This document shows, piece by piece, positions 40,601 to 49,459 of a stretch of 64,000 bases of DNA. Below the pieces are notes generated by a model that was not told the DNA's origin, ran no database searches, and saw only the letters and a program-made list of their open reading frames with translations. The DNA is from Burkholderia sp. GAS332. GTDB lineage: Bacteria; Pseudomonadota; Gammaproteobacteria; Burkholderiales; Burkholderiaceae. A program made the position numbers and the translations under genes. Numbering within the stretch: position 1 is the first letter of the stretch; every line of letters begins with the position of its first letter. Where the stretch lies: assembly GCA_900142905.1 (NCBI GenBank), contig FSRV01000001.1, positions 558,001 through 622,000 on the forward strand, written 5' to 3'.

Positions 40601-43600
40601 GACGGACACGAGAATGCGTTCATTTGCGCCAGCTGGAATGGGTTATAGCTGTTGCTGGCGGTGACGCGCAGCGCCAGCGTTCTCCCGTTGACGTTGAAAC
40701 TCGCGACAAAGCTCTCGGGCGCCGCGCCCGGCGTGATGCGCGCCTTGTCAAACAGGCGGTGCAAAGCCCACGGGCCGTGGGTTTGCAGGCTGTTGCTGCC
40801 ACTTTGCGTATTGACCAGCAAGCTGACCAGATTGGCCCCGCCTGCGTTGGGCCACTTCACGGTCGCCGGAATCTGCGGGCCGTGTGCATAGCGGATCGTC
40901 TGGCCATCGATGTCCAGCACGTACTGCGTGATGCCGGGGTCCATCTCGAGCGGCGTCAATTCGATTTGCAGCGACGGCGCCGTCGCGTTGCCGGGGAAGA
41001 ACACAGTGCGGATCGTATCGGCGTTCTGAAACGAGCCGGCGAGGCGCGTATCGACCGGCGAGCCGCCGCCCGCGTCACCCCTGAAGGTCCAGCGGCTATG
41101 GCTGACGTCGATCTGCGAGGCCAGGTTCTTCTGAAAGAAGCTGTCCATCAATCCGCCGGTGGCGAACAGCTTCGCAAAATCGTCGAGCGCGACGTCGCGA
41201 GGCGAGCCGCGCTCGAATGGGTAGCGTCCGGCGAGCATCTGCCGGCATACACGGCCGATGCCGCCTTGCGCGTCCTGTGCGATGTTCACCCGTGCGGCGC
41301 CGTTGACCTGCGCCGAACCCGTCTGCGACAGATCGCTGAACATCTGGCGCAACGGCATGGGCAGGCGCCCCGCGTCCGCCTGGAGTCGGTTGAATACATC
41401 CGTTTGCGGCGGCGCGTTGCCGCTGCTCAACGCAGCGCTCGCGGAGCTCAGATAGCTGTAAAGCTCGTCGATCACCCGCAGATTGCTGTCGAGCGGGCCG
41501 CCTGCGGTGGAGGCCGCCAGACGTCTCAGCGGTTCGAAATGTTCGTCGACGATGGCTTCGGGTTTGTCGTCGCCGGCGGGCGGCGGCGCGCCGCGTGCAA
41601 CGCTGCCGAACAACGCAGTGAGCGATTGCCTTGCTTCGCCGATGCGCTTTTGCAGTTTGTCTGCCGTAGGCTGCTGCGCCGCTCCCGCGCGCAGCAGATT
41701 CGTCTCATTCGCGGCGACCAGCAGAAATTGTCTGAGCGGCGAATCGGGCGCCGACAGAATGCGTGCCATCTGCATGCTCTGTGCAATGGACGCGCTGTCC
41801 ATCAATGCCAGATCGTTGAGGTAGCTGTCCCAGACATCGATGTAGTCATTGAAGTAGGCGCGTTTGATTTCCCGTGCGAGGCGCACGCTGTCGCTCGTGG
41901 CGTTTGCGGGGATGCGTAGCACCCATGGATCTTCGTCCTTGAGTTTCGCGGCGGCGCCGTCCACGCGCTTGTCAAAGGTGTTCCAGTAGCCACGATAGGT
42001 GTACAGGCTGCTGACGCCGTCGGTGAGCGGCCTGCCGCTGCGGCGCCTGAAGACGAGCGCGGCCTGCGGACCGCCCGCACTCGCGACGCTGACCGGCGCG
42101 CCTTGCATCGTCGTCAAGAGTTCGCGGCGGAGCTGGTGATAAGCACGCAGCGTGGGTGACTCGTGTGCGAGACGTTCGCGCACGCTTTCCACGAGCGGCG
42201 CATTGCGTGCAAACGGCGAAGCGACCCTGCGCGACTCGAACAGATTGGCGATGTGTGCTTCGAGTCGTGCGCGTTCGTCCTGCGTCGTGTTCGACGGCAG
42301 CGCCTGATCGGTATCGAGGATCAACCATGCCGCCAGGAAGCCGGCGTCGTATCGCGTGGCGTCGTGGAGCATGAGATAGGCTTTCAACGCATCGTACGAA
42401 TACTCGAGGTCGTTGACCGGCGCATCGGCGAGCATTGATTCGATGCGGGCGGCTGCCTGCGGCAACAGCTTTTCGTCGAGCGCACGACGATAGACCGCCT
42501 CGCCCGCCTCGCTGATTCGTTTGCCTTGATACAAGCCCAGGCCGTACCGCCACACCGGTGGCGCGTCGACATTGAAGTGCTCGCTGCGCGGCAGGCTGCG
42601 CAACGCATCGAGCATCGGCGAAAGCGGGGCCACGGCGTCGGGGTGGGAGACGACGGGACGGTTGGCGTACAGATTGAAGGCGGCCACATGCGCATTCACT
42701 TCGTCGAGATAGGCGCGGTTGTTCAGATAGCTGATCGTCCAGCCGGTGAGGAGCGCCAGCAGAACGCCACCGGTCAAGGCAGCCACTGCGGCATGCGCCA
42801 TCAGGCGGCGGCGTCGCAACGCGCGGCTCACGCCGGCAAATCCAGCGTCCGCGAACACAGCGTCTTGCAGCAGTTGTTTCAGAAAGTAGCTCTGGCTGTG
42901 TTTCGGCGCGACGCGTGCCGGCTGCGTAGCCGCCATCTGCAATTGCTGTCGGATCGGCGTCAGCACACGGTCGATTGCTGGGCCGCTCTTCTGCAGCGCA
43001 CTGCTGAAATAGATGCCGCGCGCCACCAGGTTGGTTTCCAGGCGCGACGGGCGAAATAACGCCATGAGGAAGTCGTCCAGCGTCTCCTTGAGGCTCGCGA
43101 ACTGCTGCGGAAACAGATAGGCGAGTGCGCGGCTGTCGAGATCGGGGTCCGCGTTCAGCACATCGTGCAAGGCGGCGTTCAGCCGCTGCGCCAAACGGTC
43201 GAACGCGCCGCTGGGGGCAAAACCGGCGTCGTCGTTCCATGCCGGATCACCCGCCGCGATCGTCGTACCCCATACCTGCGCGCGACCGTCCCGGTTAAGG
43301 GCGGAAAAGTACTCCGTAAAGCCGCTGATGCAGTCCATCCGGGTGAAGCATAGATAGACCGGCACACGGACGTCGAACTTGGCCTGCATCAATTGCAAGG
43401 GCTTGCGCAGTCGCGTCGCATAAGCAGCCCGCTCGGACTCGCTCATCGCCAGCAGTTCGTCGATGCTGACCATCAACAACGCACCGGTGACGGGCTGGCG
43501 CGGCCGGTATTTGCGCAACAGCCCCAGCAATTCGCCCCATTCGGCGCCGCGCCTTGCGTCGGCGTCGGCCGCTTCCAGATAGTGACCGGGCGTATCGACG

Positions 43601-44184
43601 AGCACGGCATGATTGCTGAACCACCACTCGCAGTGGGCCGTCGGTTCAATGCGCCCGCTGGCGGCGCGCGCGGCTTGCTCTGCGATCGACAGTTCAAGTC
43701 CGCTATTGGCGAGCGCCGTGGTTTTGCCCGAACCGGCGCTGCCAACCACGAGATACCAAGGCAGCCGGTAGACATACTGACCGGTGAGTCTGTCCAGCCA
43801 CGCGGCAAACCGGCCTGTGGGGGTGCCCGCGCGACGCAACAGGTGCAGCGCCTCGCGAAAGCGGGCACGCAGTTCAGCAAGCGGTTCGGTGCCGTCGGCG
43901 GAAGCAGGATTGTCGGGCTGGCTAGCCTTGCTTCGGCGCAAAAGCCTGCGCAGCTCCCCGCTGTTTGCATGCTGCCGCCACCGCGAGGCAAACCTTGCAC
44001 ACCAGACGAATAACAGGAACGCGATTAGCACGAGACGTGAGACGCCGCTTTCCAGCGGCCGCAGATCGCCGATCGACAGCAATGGCCCGATCATCCAGAT
44101 CAGTGCGGCGATGACGATCACGCCCACCAAGAGCCACAACGTCCTGGACCACAGGAGTCCCCACAAACGCTTTAGAGAATTCAT
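40597..44184 (-). CDS. tssM: T6SS membrane-complex protein TssM (IcmF)
   Basis: A 1195-residue inner-membrane protein of the TssJLM trans-envelope complex. Two membrane segments lie near residues 17-37 and 49-64, a cytoplasmic NTPase-like domain carries Walker A VGSAGSGKTTALANSG near residue 147, and a third membrane segment is near residues 465-485. The large periplasmic part ends with the ImcF-related and C-terminal domain that contacts TssJ (ITQYVLDIDGQTIRYAHG). Because Walker A is intact, ATP or GTP binding is plausible. It overlaps tssL and the FHA gene. Confidence 0.95.
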   Translation of the reverse strand: MNSLKRLWGLLWSRTLWLLVGVIVIAALIWMIGPLLSIGDLRPLESGVSRLVLIAFLLFVWCARFASRWRQHANSGELRRLLRRSKASQPDNPASADGTEPLAELRARFREALHLLRRAGTPTGRFAAWLDRLTGQYVYRLPWYLVVGSAGSGKTTALANSGLELSIAEQAARAASGRIEPTAHCEWWFSNHAVLVDTPGHYLEAADADARRGAEWGELLGLLRKYRPRQPVTGALLMVSIDELLAMSESERAAYATRLRKPLQLMQAKFDVRVPVYLCFTRMDCISGFTEYFSALNRDGRAQVWGTTIAAGDPAWNDDAGFAPSGAFDRLAQRLNAALHDVLNADPDLDSRALAYLFPQQFASLKETLDDFLMALFRPSRLETNLVARGIYFSSALQKSGPAIDRVLTPIRQQLQMAATQPARVAPKHSQSYFLKQLLQDAVFADAGFAGVSRALRRRRLMAHAAVAALTGGVLLALLTGWTISYLNNRAYLDEVNAHVAAFNLYANRPVVSHPDAVAPLSPMLDALRSLPRSEHFNVDAPPVWRYGLGLYQGKRISEAGEAVYRRALDEKLLPQAAARIESMLADAPVNDLEYSYDALKAYLMLHDATRYDAGFLAAWLILDTDQALPSNTTQDERARLEAHIANLFESRRVASPFARNAPLVESVRERLAHESPTLRAYHQLRRELLTTMQGAPVSVASAGGPQAALVFRRRSGRPLTDGVSSLYTYRGYWNTFDKRVDGAAAKLKDEDPWVLRIPANATSDSVRLAREIKRAYFNDYIDVWDSYLNDLALMDSASIAQSMQMARILSAPDSPLRQFLLVAANETNLLRAGAAQQPTADKLQKRIGEARQSLTALFGSVARGAPPPAGDDKPEAIVDEHFEPLRRLAASTAGGPLDSNLRVIDELYSYLSSASAALSSGNAPPQTDVFNRLQADAGRLPMPLRQMFSDLSQTGSAQVNGAARVNIAQDAQGGIGRVCRQMLAGRYPFERGSPRDVALDDFAKLFATGGLMDSFFQKNLASQIDVSHSRWTFRGDAGGGSPVDTRLAGSFQNADTIRTVFFPGNATAPSLQIELTPLEMDPGITQYVLDIDGQTIRYAHGPQIPATVKWPNAGGANLVSLLVNTQSGSNSLQTHGPWALHRLFDKARITPGAAPESFVASFNVNGRTLALRVTASNSYNPFQLAQMNAFSCPS

Positions 44185-45383
44185 CGGTTTGTCGCTTGCG
44201 AAAAGTCCTGTCTGCTTCCAGCGCCAGGAAACAGCACGATTTCCACCCGCCGATTGTGGGCGCGGCCTGCGGCCGTCCGGTTGGTATCGACCGGCTGTTC
44301 GTCGCCGCGCCCCGCCACCGTGAGCGCGCGGGTTCTGACGAAGCCGGCTGCGAGCAGCGCCTGGCTGACCGCGGCGGCGCGGGCTTGCGAGAGCGCGAGG
44401 TTCGATGCGAATCGCTGGTCGCGGATCGGCTGGTTATCCGTATAGCCGGTAATCACCACGTCTCCGGGAAGCCGGTTCAGGACGCCGGCGACACGCGCGA
44501 GCACGGGCAGGTATGCGTTGTTGGCGACGGCTGAGCCGGAATCGAACAGGCCGTCGCCGCGCAGCGCGATCACACTGCGATCCGCGTCTTCGCGCACGCT
44601 AAGCGAGTCGCCGCGTATGTCTGCGTCGAGCAGGCGGGTAAGGTTGACCGGCGGCGCGGCGGCCGCGCGAAATTCGCTTTCCGGAAGGTGAATCGCGTTG
44701 ATCGCCGCATAGGTTCGATCGGCTTGTGCGTTGGATGCCAGCAGGAAGCCGATGAAACTCGCGCAGCCGATCAGGCCGGCGAACGGCAACCACGTCCACG
44801 GCGGCAACCAGCGGCGCGCGCTGAACCCCTGTGTGTGGTCGGCGGCGCGCCAATCGGGCGACAGGGGTTGTGCATAACCGCCGCCTGTTTCGTGGAGCAA
44901 CTTATGCAGCCGGCGCGTGAGCGTTTCAAGCTGTGCCGCGCCGTTCTGAACCACGCGATAGCGCCCCTGGAAGCCCAGCATCAGACAGAGATACTGAAGC
45001 TCAATGATGTCGCGATGTTCGCGAGGACTGCCCGACAAGCGCGCGAGTAACTGGAAGAACTTCTCTCCGCCCCAGGTTTCGTTATGAAATGCGACCAGCA
45101 GGCTGTGCGTCGTCCATGTGCTGCCACTGCCCCACGGCGCGAGTGCCGCGGCTTCGTCGAGGGCCGTGCACAGGCAATAGCGCGCGCCGACGATGGTTTC
45201 GATGGCGATGGCTGCCTGCTGCGCGCGCGTCTGGAAACGCCTGATTTCGTCGACCAGATATTCGCGCAGCCGCTCCGGCGTCAACGTCGTGCTGGTGCGA
45301 ATCTGCGTGAGCGTGTTGAGCAGCGGATTCGCTGCGGCGACGAGCGGATTGCTGGCGCTTGAAACTTGTTGGTTGGTCCGCAT
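44181..45383 (-). CDS. tssL: T6SS membrane-complex protein TssL with OmpA-like domain
   Basis: A 400-residue DotU/IcmH-family protein. The cytoplasmic domain (residues 10-185) has LVDEIRRFQTRAQ and CTALDEAAALAPWGSGSTWT. A membrane segment near residues 200-216 is followed by a periplasmic OmpA/MotB peptidoglycan-binding domain (VITGYTDNQPIRDQRFASNL near residue 313 and RVEIVLFP). The fused domain lets it anchor to the cell wall without a separate TagL/TagP. It is ATGA-coupled to tssM. Confidence 0.93.
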   Translation of the reverse strand: MRTNQQVSSASNPLVAAANPLLNTLTQIRTSTTLTPERLREYLVDEIRRFQTRAQQAAIAIETIVGARYCLCTALDEAAALAPWGSGSTWTTHSLLVAFHNETWGGEKFFQLLARLSGSPREHRDIIELQYLCLMLGFQGRYRVVQNGAAQLETLTRRLHKLLHETGGGYAQPLSPDWRAADHTQGFSARRWLPPWTWLPFAGLIGCASFIGFLLASNAQADRTYAAINAIHLPESEFRAAAAPPVNLTRLLDADIRGDSLSVREDADRSVIALRGDGLFDSGSAVANNAYLPVLARVAGVLNRLPGDVVITGYTDNQPIRDQRFASNLALSQARAAAVSQALLAAGFVRTRALTVAGRGDEQPVDTNRTAAGRAHNRRVEIVLFPGAGSRQDFSQATNR

Positions 45384-45387
45384 AGGC

Positions 45388-46755
45388 TTAGCCGCGAATG
45401 GCCCAGAACTCCATCGTCAGACCGGGCAGATCGCCTGCGACGTGCAAGGCGAGGCCGCTGGATTTCTCCAACTGCTTCCAGAGTTCGCCGCTCGTATCCA
45501 GTTCGAAGTAGTGGCAGCCGGCGTGATACGGAATCTGCCTCGGCGCGACCGGCAGCAGGCGCAGCGCAATGCCGGGAAGATGCAGATTGACCAGATCGGC
45601 CAGCCGCTCGGCGGGCCCGATTTTGACCTGCGCGGGATAGCGCGTGCGCATGGTCTCGGCGGGGAGATCGGCGTGCACCGAGAGCACGAAGCCGGCACTG
45701 CGAATCAGTTCGGGACTCGGAATCCGTGCGACCCACACGCGATGCGCGCGCGCCTCCAATTCGATCGCGACGGCGTTCTGCTCGAGCACCGTCGACAACG
45801 CGCGCCGCAATTCAGCCATCAACGGCGAGAAGCTGCCTTGCAGGTCGTCGTGCCGGTAGTCAGGACGGACCTGTGGCCGGCGCTGGTTGCTCGTGTAAGT
45901 GCAGAGATCGAACGCGAGCCGCAGCCATTGACGAAACAGCTGTTCGGGATGCACGTGGCCGAACGCCTGCGCATGCGAAGTATCGGCTTGAGCGCGGTTG
46001 ATCAGTGCCAGCAGCAGAAAGTCGCCGACCTCGGCGACGCCGCCGCGCCCTGGGCGTGACAGACGCTGTGCCAGCGCATCGCCGCGCTGTTCAAGCAGGC
46101 CATGCAGTTCGCCGAGGTAACTGCCGAGCACCGGATGCTGTCCGGCTATCAGCATCGGCGGGATGTAGTGCTTGTCGAGCACCAACTGGTTATCGCTGCG
46201 CCGCTCCACCACCCGCAGCAGGCCGAGCGCCTGCCATTCGCTGCGCAGCTCGGACGCGCGTACCAGTTTCAGGCGCGCCCGGGCGATCTGCACGGTGGCC
46301 GGTCCCAGCGCGACCGCATTGCTGTCGGCAATTTCGCGCGTGCATACGCCGTACCGGGCGAGCGATTCGACCTGTTCTTCAAAGATTGTGTCTTCGCCGT
46401 CCGCGCGACGGATTGGCCACGCGAGCACGACAAGTTCGTCTTTTGCGTCAGCGGGGATGTCGAGCGGCGCGGGCAGGTTGTCGGGACCGGTCAGCAAGAA
46501 GGGCGTACCGTCGGGGAATACGCCCTGCGCCGTCGACAACGCCACCTTGCCCAACGTGAGCGCAGCGGGATCGATCTCGAGACTCAGAAACCCCCAGAAT
46601 GCTCCCTGCAGACCCACGCTGCGCTGTTGGACATAGTCTTCGATATAACGCTCGAACTGCTGGAAATGCTGCGGTCGCAGGTACATGCCTTCCGACCAGA
46701 CGACTTTGCTGCGGGATGCGCCCGCCGCTTTCTGCGGCAAATATGAGAACTTCAT
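45388..46755 (-). CDS. tssK: T6SS baseplate protein TssK
   Basis: A 455-residue TssK that links the TssFG baseplate wedge to the membrane complex. The family signature KVVWSEGMYLRPQHFQQFERYIE is at residues 18-40, and the C-terminal domain has LPVAPRQIPYHAGCHYFELD. ATG at 46755 follows the tssJ stop with a TGATG overlap; an upstream in-frame TTG adds one residue but is less likely. Confidence 0.94.
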   Translation of the reverse strand: MKFSYLPQKAAGASRSKVVWSEGMYLRPQHFQQFERYIEDYVQQRSVGLQGAFWGFLSLEIDPAALTLGKVALSTAQGVFPDGTPFLLTGPDNLPAPLDIPADAKDELVVLAWPIRRADGEDTIFEEQVESLARYGVCTREIADSNAVALGPATVQIARARLKLVRASELRSEWQALGLLRVVERRSDNQLVLDKHYIPPMLIAGQHPVLGSYLGELHGLLEQRGDALAQRLSRPGRGGVAEVGDFLLLALINRAQADTSHAQAFGHVHPEQLFRQWLRLAFDLCTYTSNQRRPQVRPDYRHDDLQGSFSPLMAELRRALSTVLEQNAVAIELEARAHRVWVARIPSPELIRSAGFVLSVHADLPAETMRTRYPAQVKIGPAERLADLVNLHLPGIALRLLPVAPRQIPYHAGCHYFELDTSGELWKQLEKSSGLALHVAGDLPGLTMEFWAIRG

Positions 46756-47273
46756 CAATGTGTCCGATTCATGGTTCTGACCACCAGGCCGCCTTCGCTC
46801 AGTTCGACGCGTATGGCGTCCCGCTGGGGTGTGAACGGCCAGAACGAAAAGAAGCCGCGGTCCGCGTCGGCTGGCGGCGCGAAGGTGGCTTTCCAGACGT
46901 ATCGGTTCAATTCCCGATAGCCGGCGACCACGCCGAATTGCCGCACTGCCGGATCGTTCGGCTTCGAGATCAACTTGCGTTCGCCGGGTAAGAGAATCAC
47001 CTGCTCAAGCGACACGAGGTCGTCGCTCAGGGCTGTTCTCGCGTGGTCCTGCAAGGAGGAGAAGCTGCTCGCCTCGAACGCTGCCGTCGACTTCAGACCG
47101 TAGATGCCGACGAGAATCGGCGAAGGCAGTCCGCGGCTGTCCGGATTGACTCGCGAACTGGCGTAGAGGTAAACCTCGCAAGACGTTTCCGCGGTTTTTG
47201 GCGTTGACGCGCAGCCGGCCGCCAGGATCGCCGGAGTCAGCGCAAGCAACACGCGCCGTCGTGTAGGGATCAT
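46755..47273 (-). CDS. tssJ: T6SS outer-membrane lipoprotein TssJ
   Basis: A 172-residue lipoprotein that anchors the TssJLM complex to the outer membrane. The signal sequence MIPTRRRVLLALTPAILAAGC ends in a lipobox (LAAGC, Cys21). A T-R-R-R-x-L-L stretch precedes the hydrophobic core, so Tat export cannot be excluded. The mature part has the beta-sandwich features of the family (VYLYASSRVNPDSRGLPSPILVGIYGLKS). The +2 residue after Cys is Ala, consistent with outer-membrane sorting. Confidence 0.92.
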   Translation of the reverse strand: MIPTRRRVLLALTPAILAAGCASTPKTAETSCEVYLYASSRVNPDSRGLPSPILVGIYGLKSTAAFEASSFSSLQDHARTALSDDLVSLEQVILLPGERKLISKPNDPAVRQFGVVAGYRELNRYVWKATFAPPADADRGFFSFWPFTPQRDAIRVELSEGGLVVRTMNRTH

Positions 47274-47291
47274 GCGTGGCTCATCCGTGCG

Positions 47292-47681
47292 TCACCCTGC
47301 CAGATTCAGAATATGCGTCTGGCTCGGCGAGCTGCCCGTGCCCTGCGCGTTCGTTGCGTTCTGCTGGGTCGGATCGGTCATGCGGGTGGTCGGCATGCCG
47401 TGCAGCAGCACGGTGTTGGCGCCGTTAATGTTGCGTGACGTCGAGCAGACAGTGCCTGACATGACACCTCCCATTGAGCCGGGCGCGTCGCCACTGGTGC
47501 AGGGAATGACGGTCGCCAGATTGTGGGCGGGGGCTGCAGCGATCAGGATGTTGCTGACGTTCGGAATCGCTTGCGGACGTTGCGCCGTGTTGCCGTACGC
47601 AACCGGCACGCCCAGTGGGGGTGTCAGGTTGACGCTGATGGCGGCGTTGGCGCCGGCGGCGCTCGAGTTGACCATGACCAT
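47292..47681 (-). CDS. PAAR-like tip protein (DUF4150)
   Basis: A 129-residue protein of the DUF4150 PAAR-like family, beginning MVMVNSSAAGANAAISVNLT and containing PIPNVS-type and GMPTTRMTDPTQQN segments typical of the fold. PAAR-like proteins cap the VgrG spike and sharpen the tip. No toxin domain is fused: it ends at THILNLAG. A strong AGGAG lies 6-10 nt upstream. Being between DUF3540 and tssJ supports a tip role. Confidence 0.85.
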   Translation of the reverse strand: MVMVNSSAAGANAAISVNLTPPLGVPVAYGNTAQRPQAIPNVSNILIAAAPAHNLATVIPCTSGDAPGSMGGVMSGTVCSTSRNINGANTVLLHGMPTTRMTDPTQQNATNAQGTGSSPSQTHILNLAG

Positions 47682-47690
47682 GAAGTTCTC

Positions 47691-48368
47691 CTAGCCGAGA
47701 TGAATTTGCTGGGCGTCGATCTTCGACAGACGTTCGGCCGTCAGCAACGCATGCTTGCCATGCAGCCGGACGCTCTCGTCGGCGGCGTAGTCGATATGCG
47801 CCGCGCGCAGGTGGTCGACGGTCTCGATCGTGCGAAAACTCGTCTTGCTGATCTGCACGACCCGGTCGAATACGGATTCGAGGGTCTTGCCGATCGCGCG
47901 CAGCGCGGCGAACTGTCCTTGCAGTTCGCCGCAGTGGAACGACGCTGTGTCGGCGGAGAGTTCCGCTTCGTTGGCCGCCAGTTCAAGCCGATCGCCGTGC
48001 AATTTCAGCTCGCGTTCGCCATGCAGATGAATGTGCTGTGCGGCCTGAAGCCGGACGCTGCTGGTCGATTCGAGCAGCAGGTCGCCGTCGATGCGAATGC
48101 GTGCGTCGCCTGTGCCAAATCGTTCGAGGATCGCCAGCACGTACGCGTGTTCGGGATCGGCATGGCTGACCAGCACACGATCGCCCGGTTCCGGCGCGAC
48201 CAGACAACTGAAGGCGCGGCGGCATGGCCGCCTGGCGCCGCCGCACTCCACCAGCAAGCTGTCCTCCTCAAGGATCGCAAGCACGGTTCCGAGGGCTTCG
48301 CCGGCTGCTGTGGGCGACGGTCTTCTCAATTTGGCTACGGTCGAGTTCATGTGGGCTCCGTGGTTCAT
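47691..48368 (-). CDS. DUF3540 protein of the T6SS tip module
   Basis: A 225-residue protein of the DUF3540 family, found almost only beside DUF2169, DUF4150 and pentapeptide genes in T6SS loci; its function is unknown. The middle region has repeated short beta elements (RIRIDGDLLLESTSSVRLQA, LKLHGDRLELAANEAELSAD) that suggest a beta-helical or beta-solenoid shape resembling the VgrG tail. ATG at 48368 is ATGA-coupled to the pentapeptide gene; a second ATG at 48350 has the better GGAG site, so the start is not settled. Confidence 0.75.
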   Translation of the reverse strand: MNHGAHMNSTVAKLRRPSPTAAGEALGTVLAILEEDSLLVECGGARRPCRRAFSCLVAPEPGDRVLVSHADPEHAYVLAILERFGTGDARIRIDGDLLLESTSSVRLQAAQHIHLHGERELKLHGDRLELAANEAELSADTASFHCGELQGQFAALRAIGKTLESVFDRVVQISKTSFRTIETVDHLRAAHIDYAADESVRLHGKHALLTAERLSKIDAQQIHLG

Positions 48369-49459
48369 GTGTGCAGTGAGTTGGCATCCCGTCGTGCGGA
48401 CCAGGCTTCAGCCGCCCGTAGCGCGGCGTCGTTGCCGATCACGCCGGCGCACCCTTGCCAGGCCGCGTCACCGGCGCCGCGGTGAGCGTCGGCGTCGGTA
48501 TGGCAAACCCGGGTTCGCTCAAACCGCGCCTCGTGGAAGTCCGCGCCGGCGAGCTCGGCATACGACAGATCGGCGCCTTCGAGGCGCGCCCGAATGAAAC
48601 GTGATTGGCGAACGTCGGCGCGCTGGAACATGGCGCCAGACAGATTCGCAGCGGTGAAATCCGTCTCCCGGACCCGCGCTTCGACCCAGATGCTGCCAGG
48701 GAAGCGGGCGCCACGGCACTGCGCGCCGCTGACGTTCGCGCCGAAAAAATTGGCGAGCGGCGCGTCGACATCGTCAAGCACAGCGGCTTCGAGCGTGGCG
48801 CCCTGGAAGTTGCACTGCGCCAGCCTCGCGGACGTGAAGTCGACGTGACGCAGATCGGTGTCGATGAACTGGCAGCGGTTCAGTGTGTGCCCGCGAAGCG
48901 CTTGCCGCGCCAGATTCGATTCGGTGAATACCGTGCTGTCAAAGCGTGCCCGCGCGAAACACACCTCGCGCAGATCCAGGCGATAGAAAAGGCTTTTGCG
49001 GATGTCCGCCGCCGAGAAGTCGGCGCCGCGCATGGGCGTCTCGTCGAAGACCCCGAACTCGATATGCGCGGCGTCGAACCGGCAGCCGCTCAGATCGCAT
49101 TTCAGAAAGGCGAGCCGGGCCGCCCGGATGGCTGAAAAGCGCGTACCGCCTGCGTGCGTCTGGAGCATCCGGCAATCGTCGAGCGTGCTGTCGAGGAAGT
49201 TTGCATGATGCAGTTCGCACGTCAGGAAGGTGCTTTTCGACAGGTCGGCACCCGCCAGATCGACGTCGATGAACGTGCACGCGTTGAACACGCATTCGCC
49301 AAGCGTTGCCTGCGCGAGCCGTGTGCCGCTGAAAGTGACGTTTGCAAAGATTGCGCCGGAAAGGTCGCATTGCTCCAACGCGAGCGGCCCGAGCGACTGC
49401 TTCTCGATGACTTCGCCACGGCGGATCATTTGCTGAAGTTGTTCGCGCGTGAGACTCAT
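48365..49459 (-). CDS. Pentapeptide-repeat protein in the T6SS tip module
   Basis: A 364-residue protein made largely of A(D/N)LxX pentapeptide repeats from about residue 20 to 330 (for example LEQCDLSGAIFANVTFSGTR and FTAANLSGAMFQRADVRQSR), which would form a right-handed quadrilateral beta-helix. There are no signal peptide and no membrane segments. The C-terminus (GDAAWQGCAGVIGNDAALRA) falls outside the repeats. It is ATGA-linked to both neighbours. It may pack with DUF2169 to deliver or stabilise the tip; this is inference. Confidence 0.85.
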   Translation of the reverse strand: MSLTREQLQQMIRRGEVIEKQSLGPLALEQCDLSGAIFANVTFSGTRLAQATLGECVFNACTFIDVDLAGADLSKSTFLTCELHHANFLDSTLDDCRMLQTHAGGTRFSAIRAARLAFLKCDLSGCRFDAAHIEFGVFDETPMRGADFSAADIRKSLFYRLDLREVCFARARFDSTVFTESNLARQALRGHTLNRCQFIDTDLRHVDFTSARLAQCNFQGATLEAAVLDDVDAPLANFFGANVSGAQCRGARFPGSIWVEARVRETDFTAANLSGAMFQRADVRQSRFIRARLEGADLSYAELAGADFHEARFERTRVCHTDADAHRGAGDAAWQGCAGVIGNDAALRAAEAWSARRDANSLHT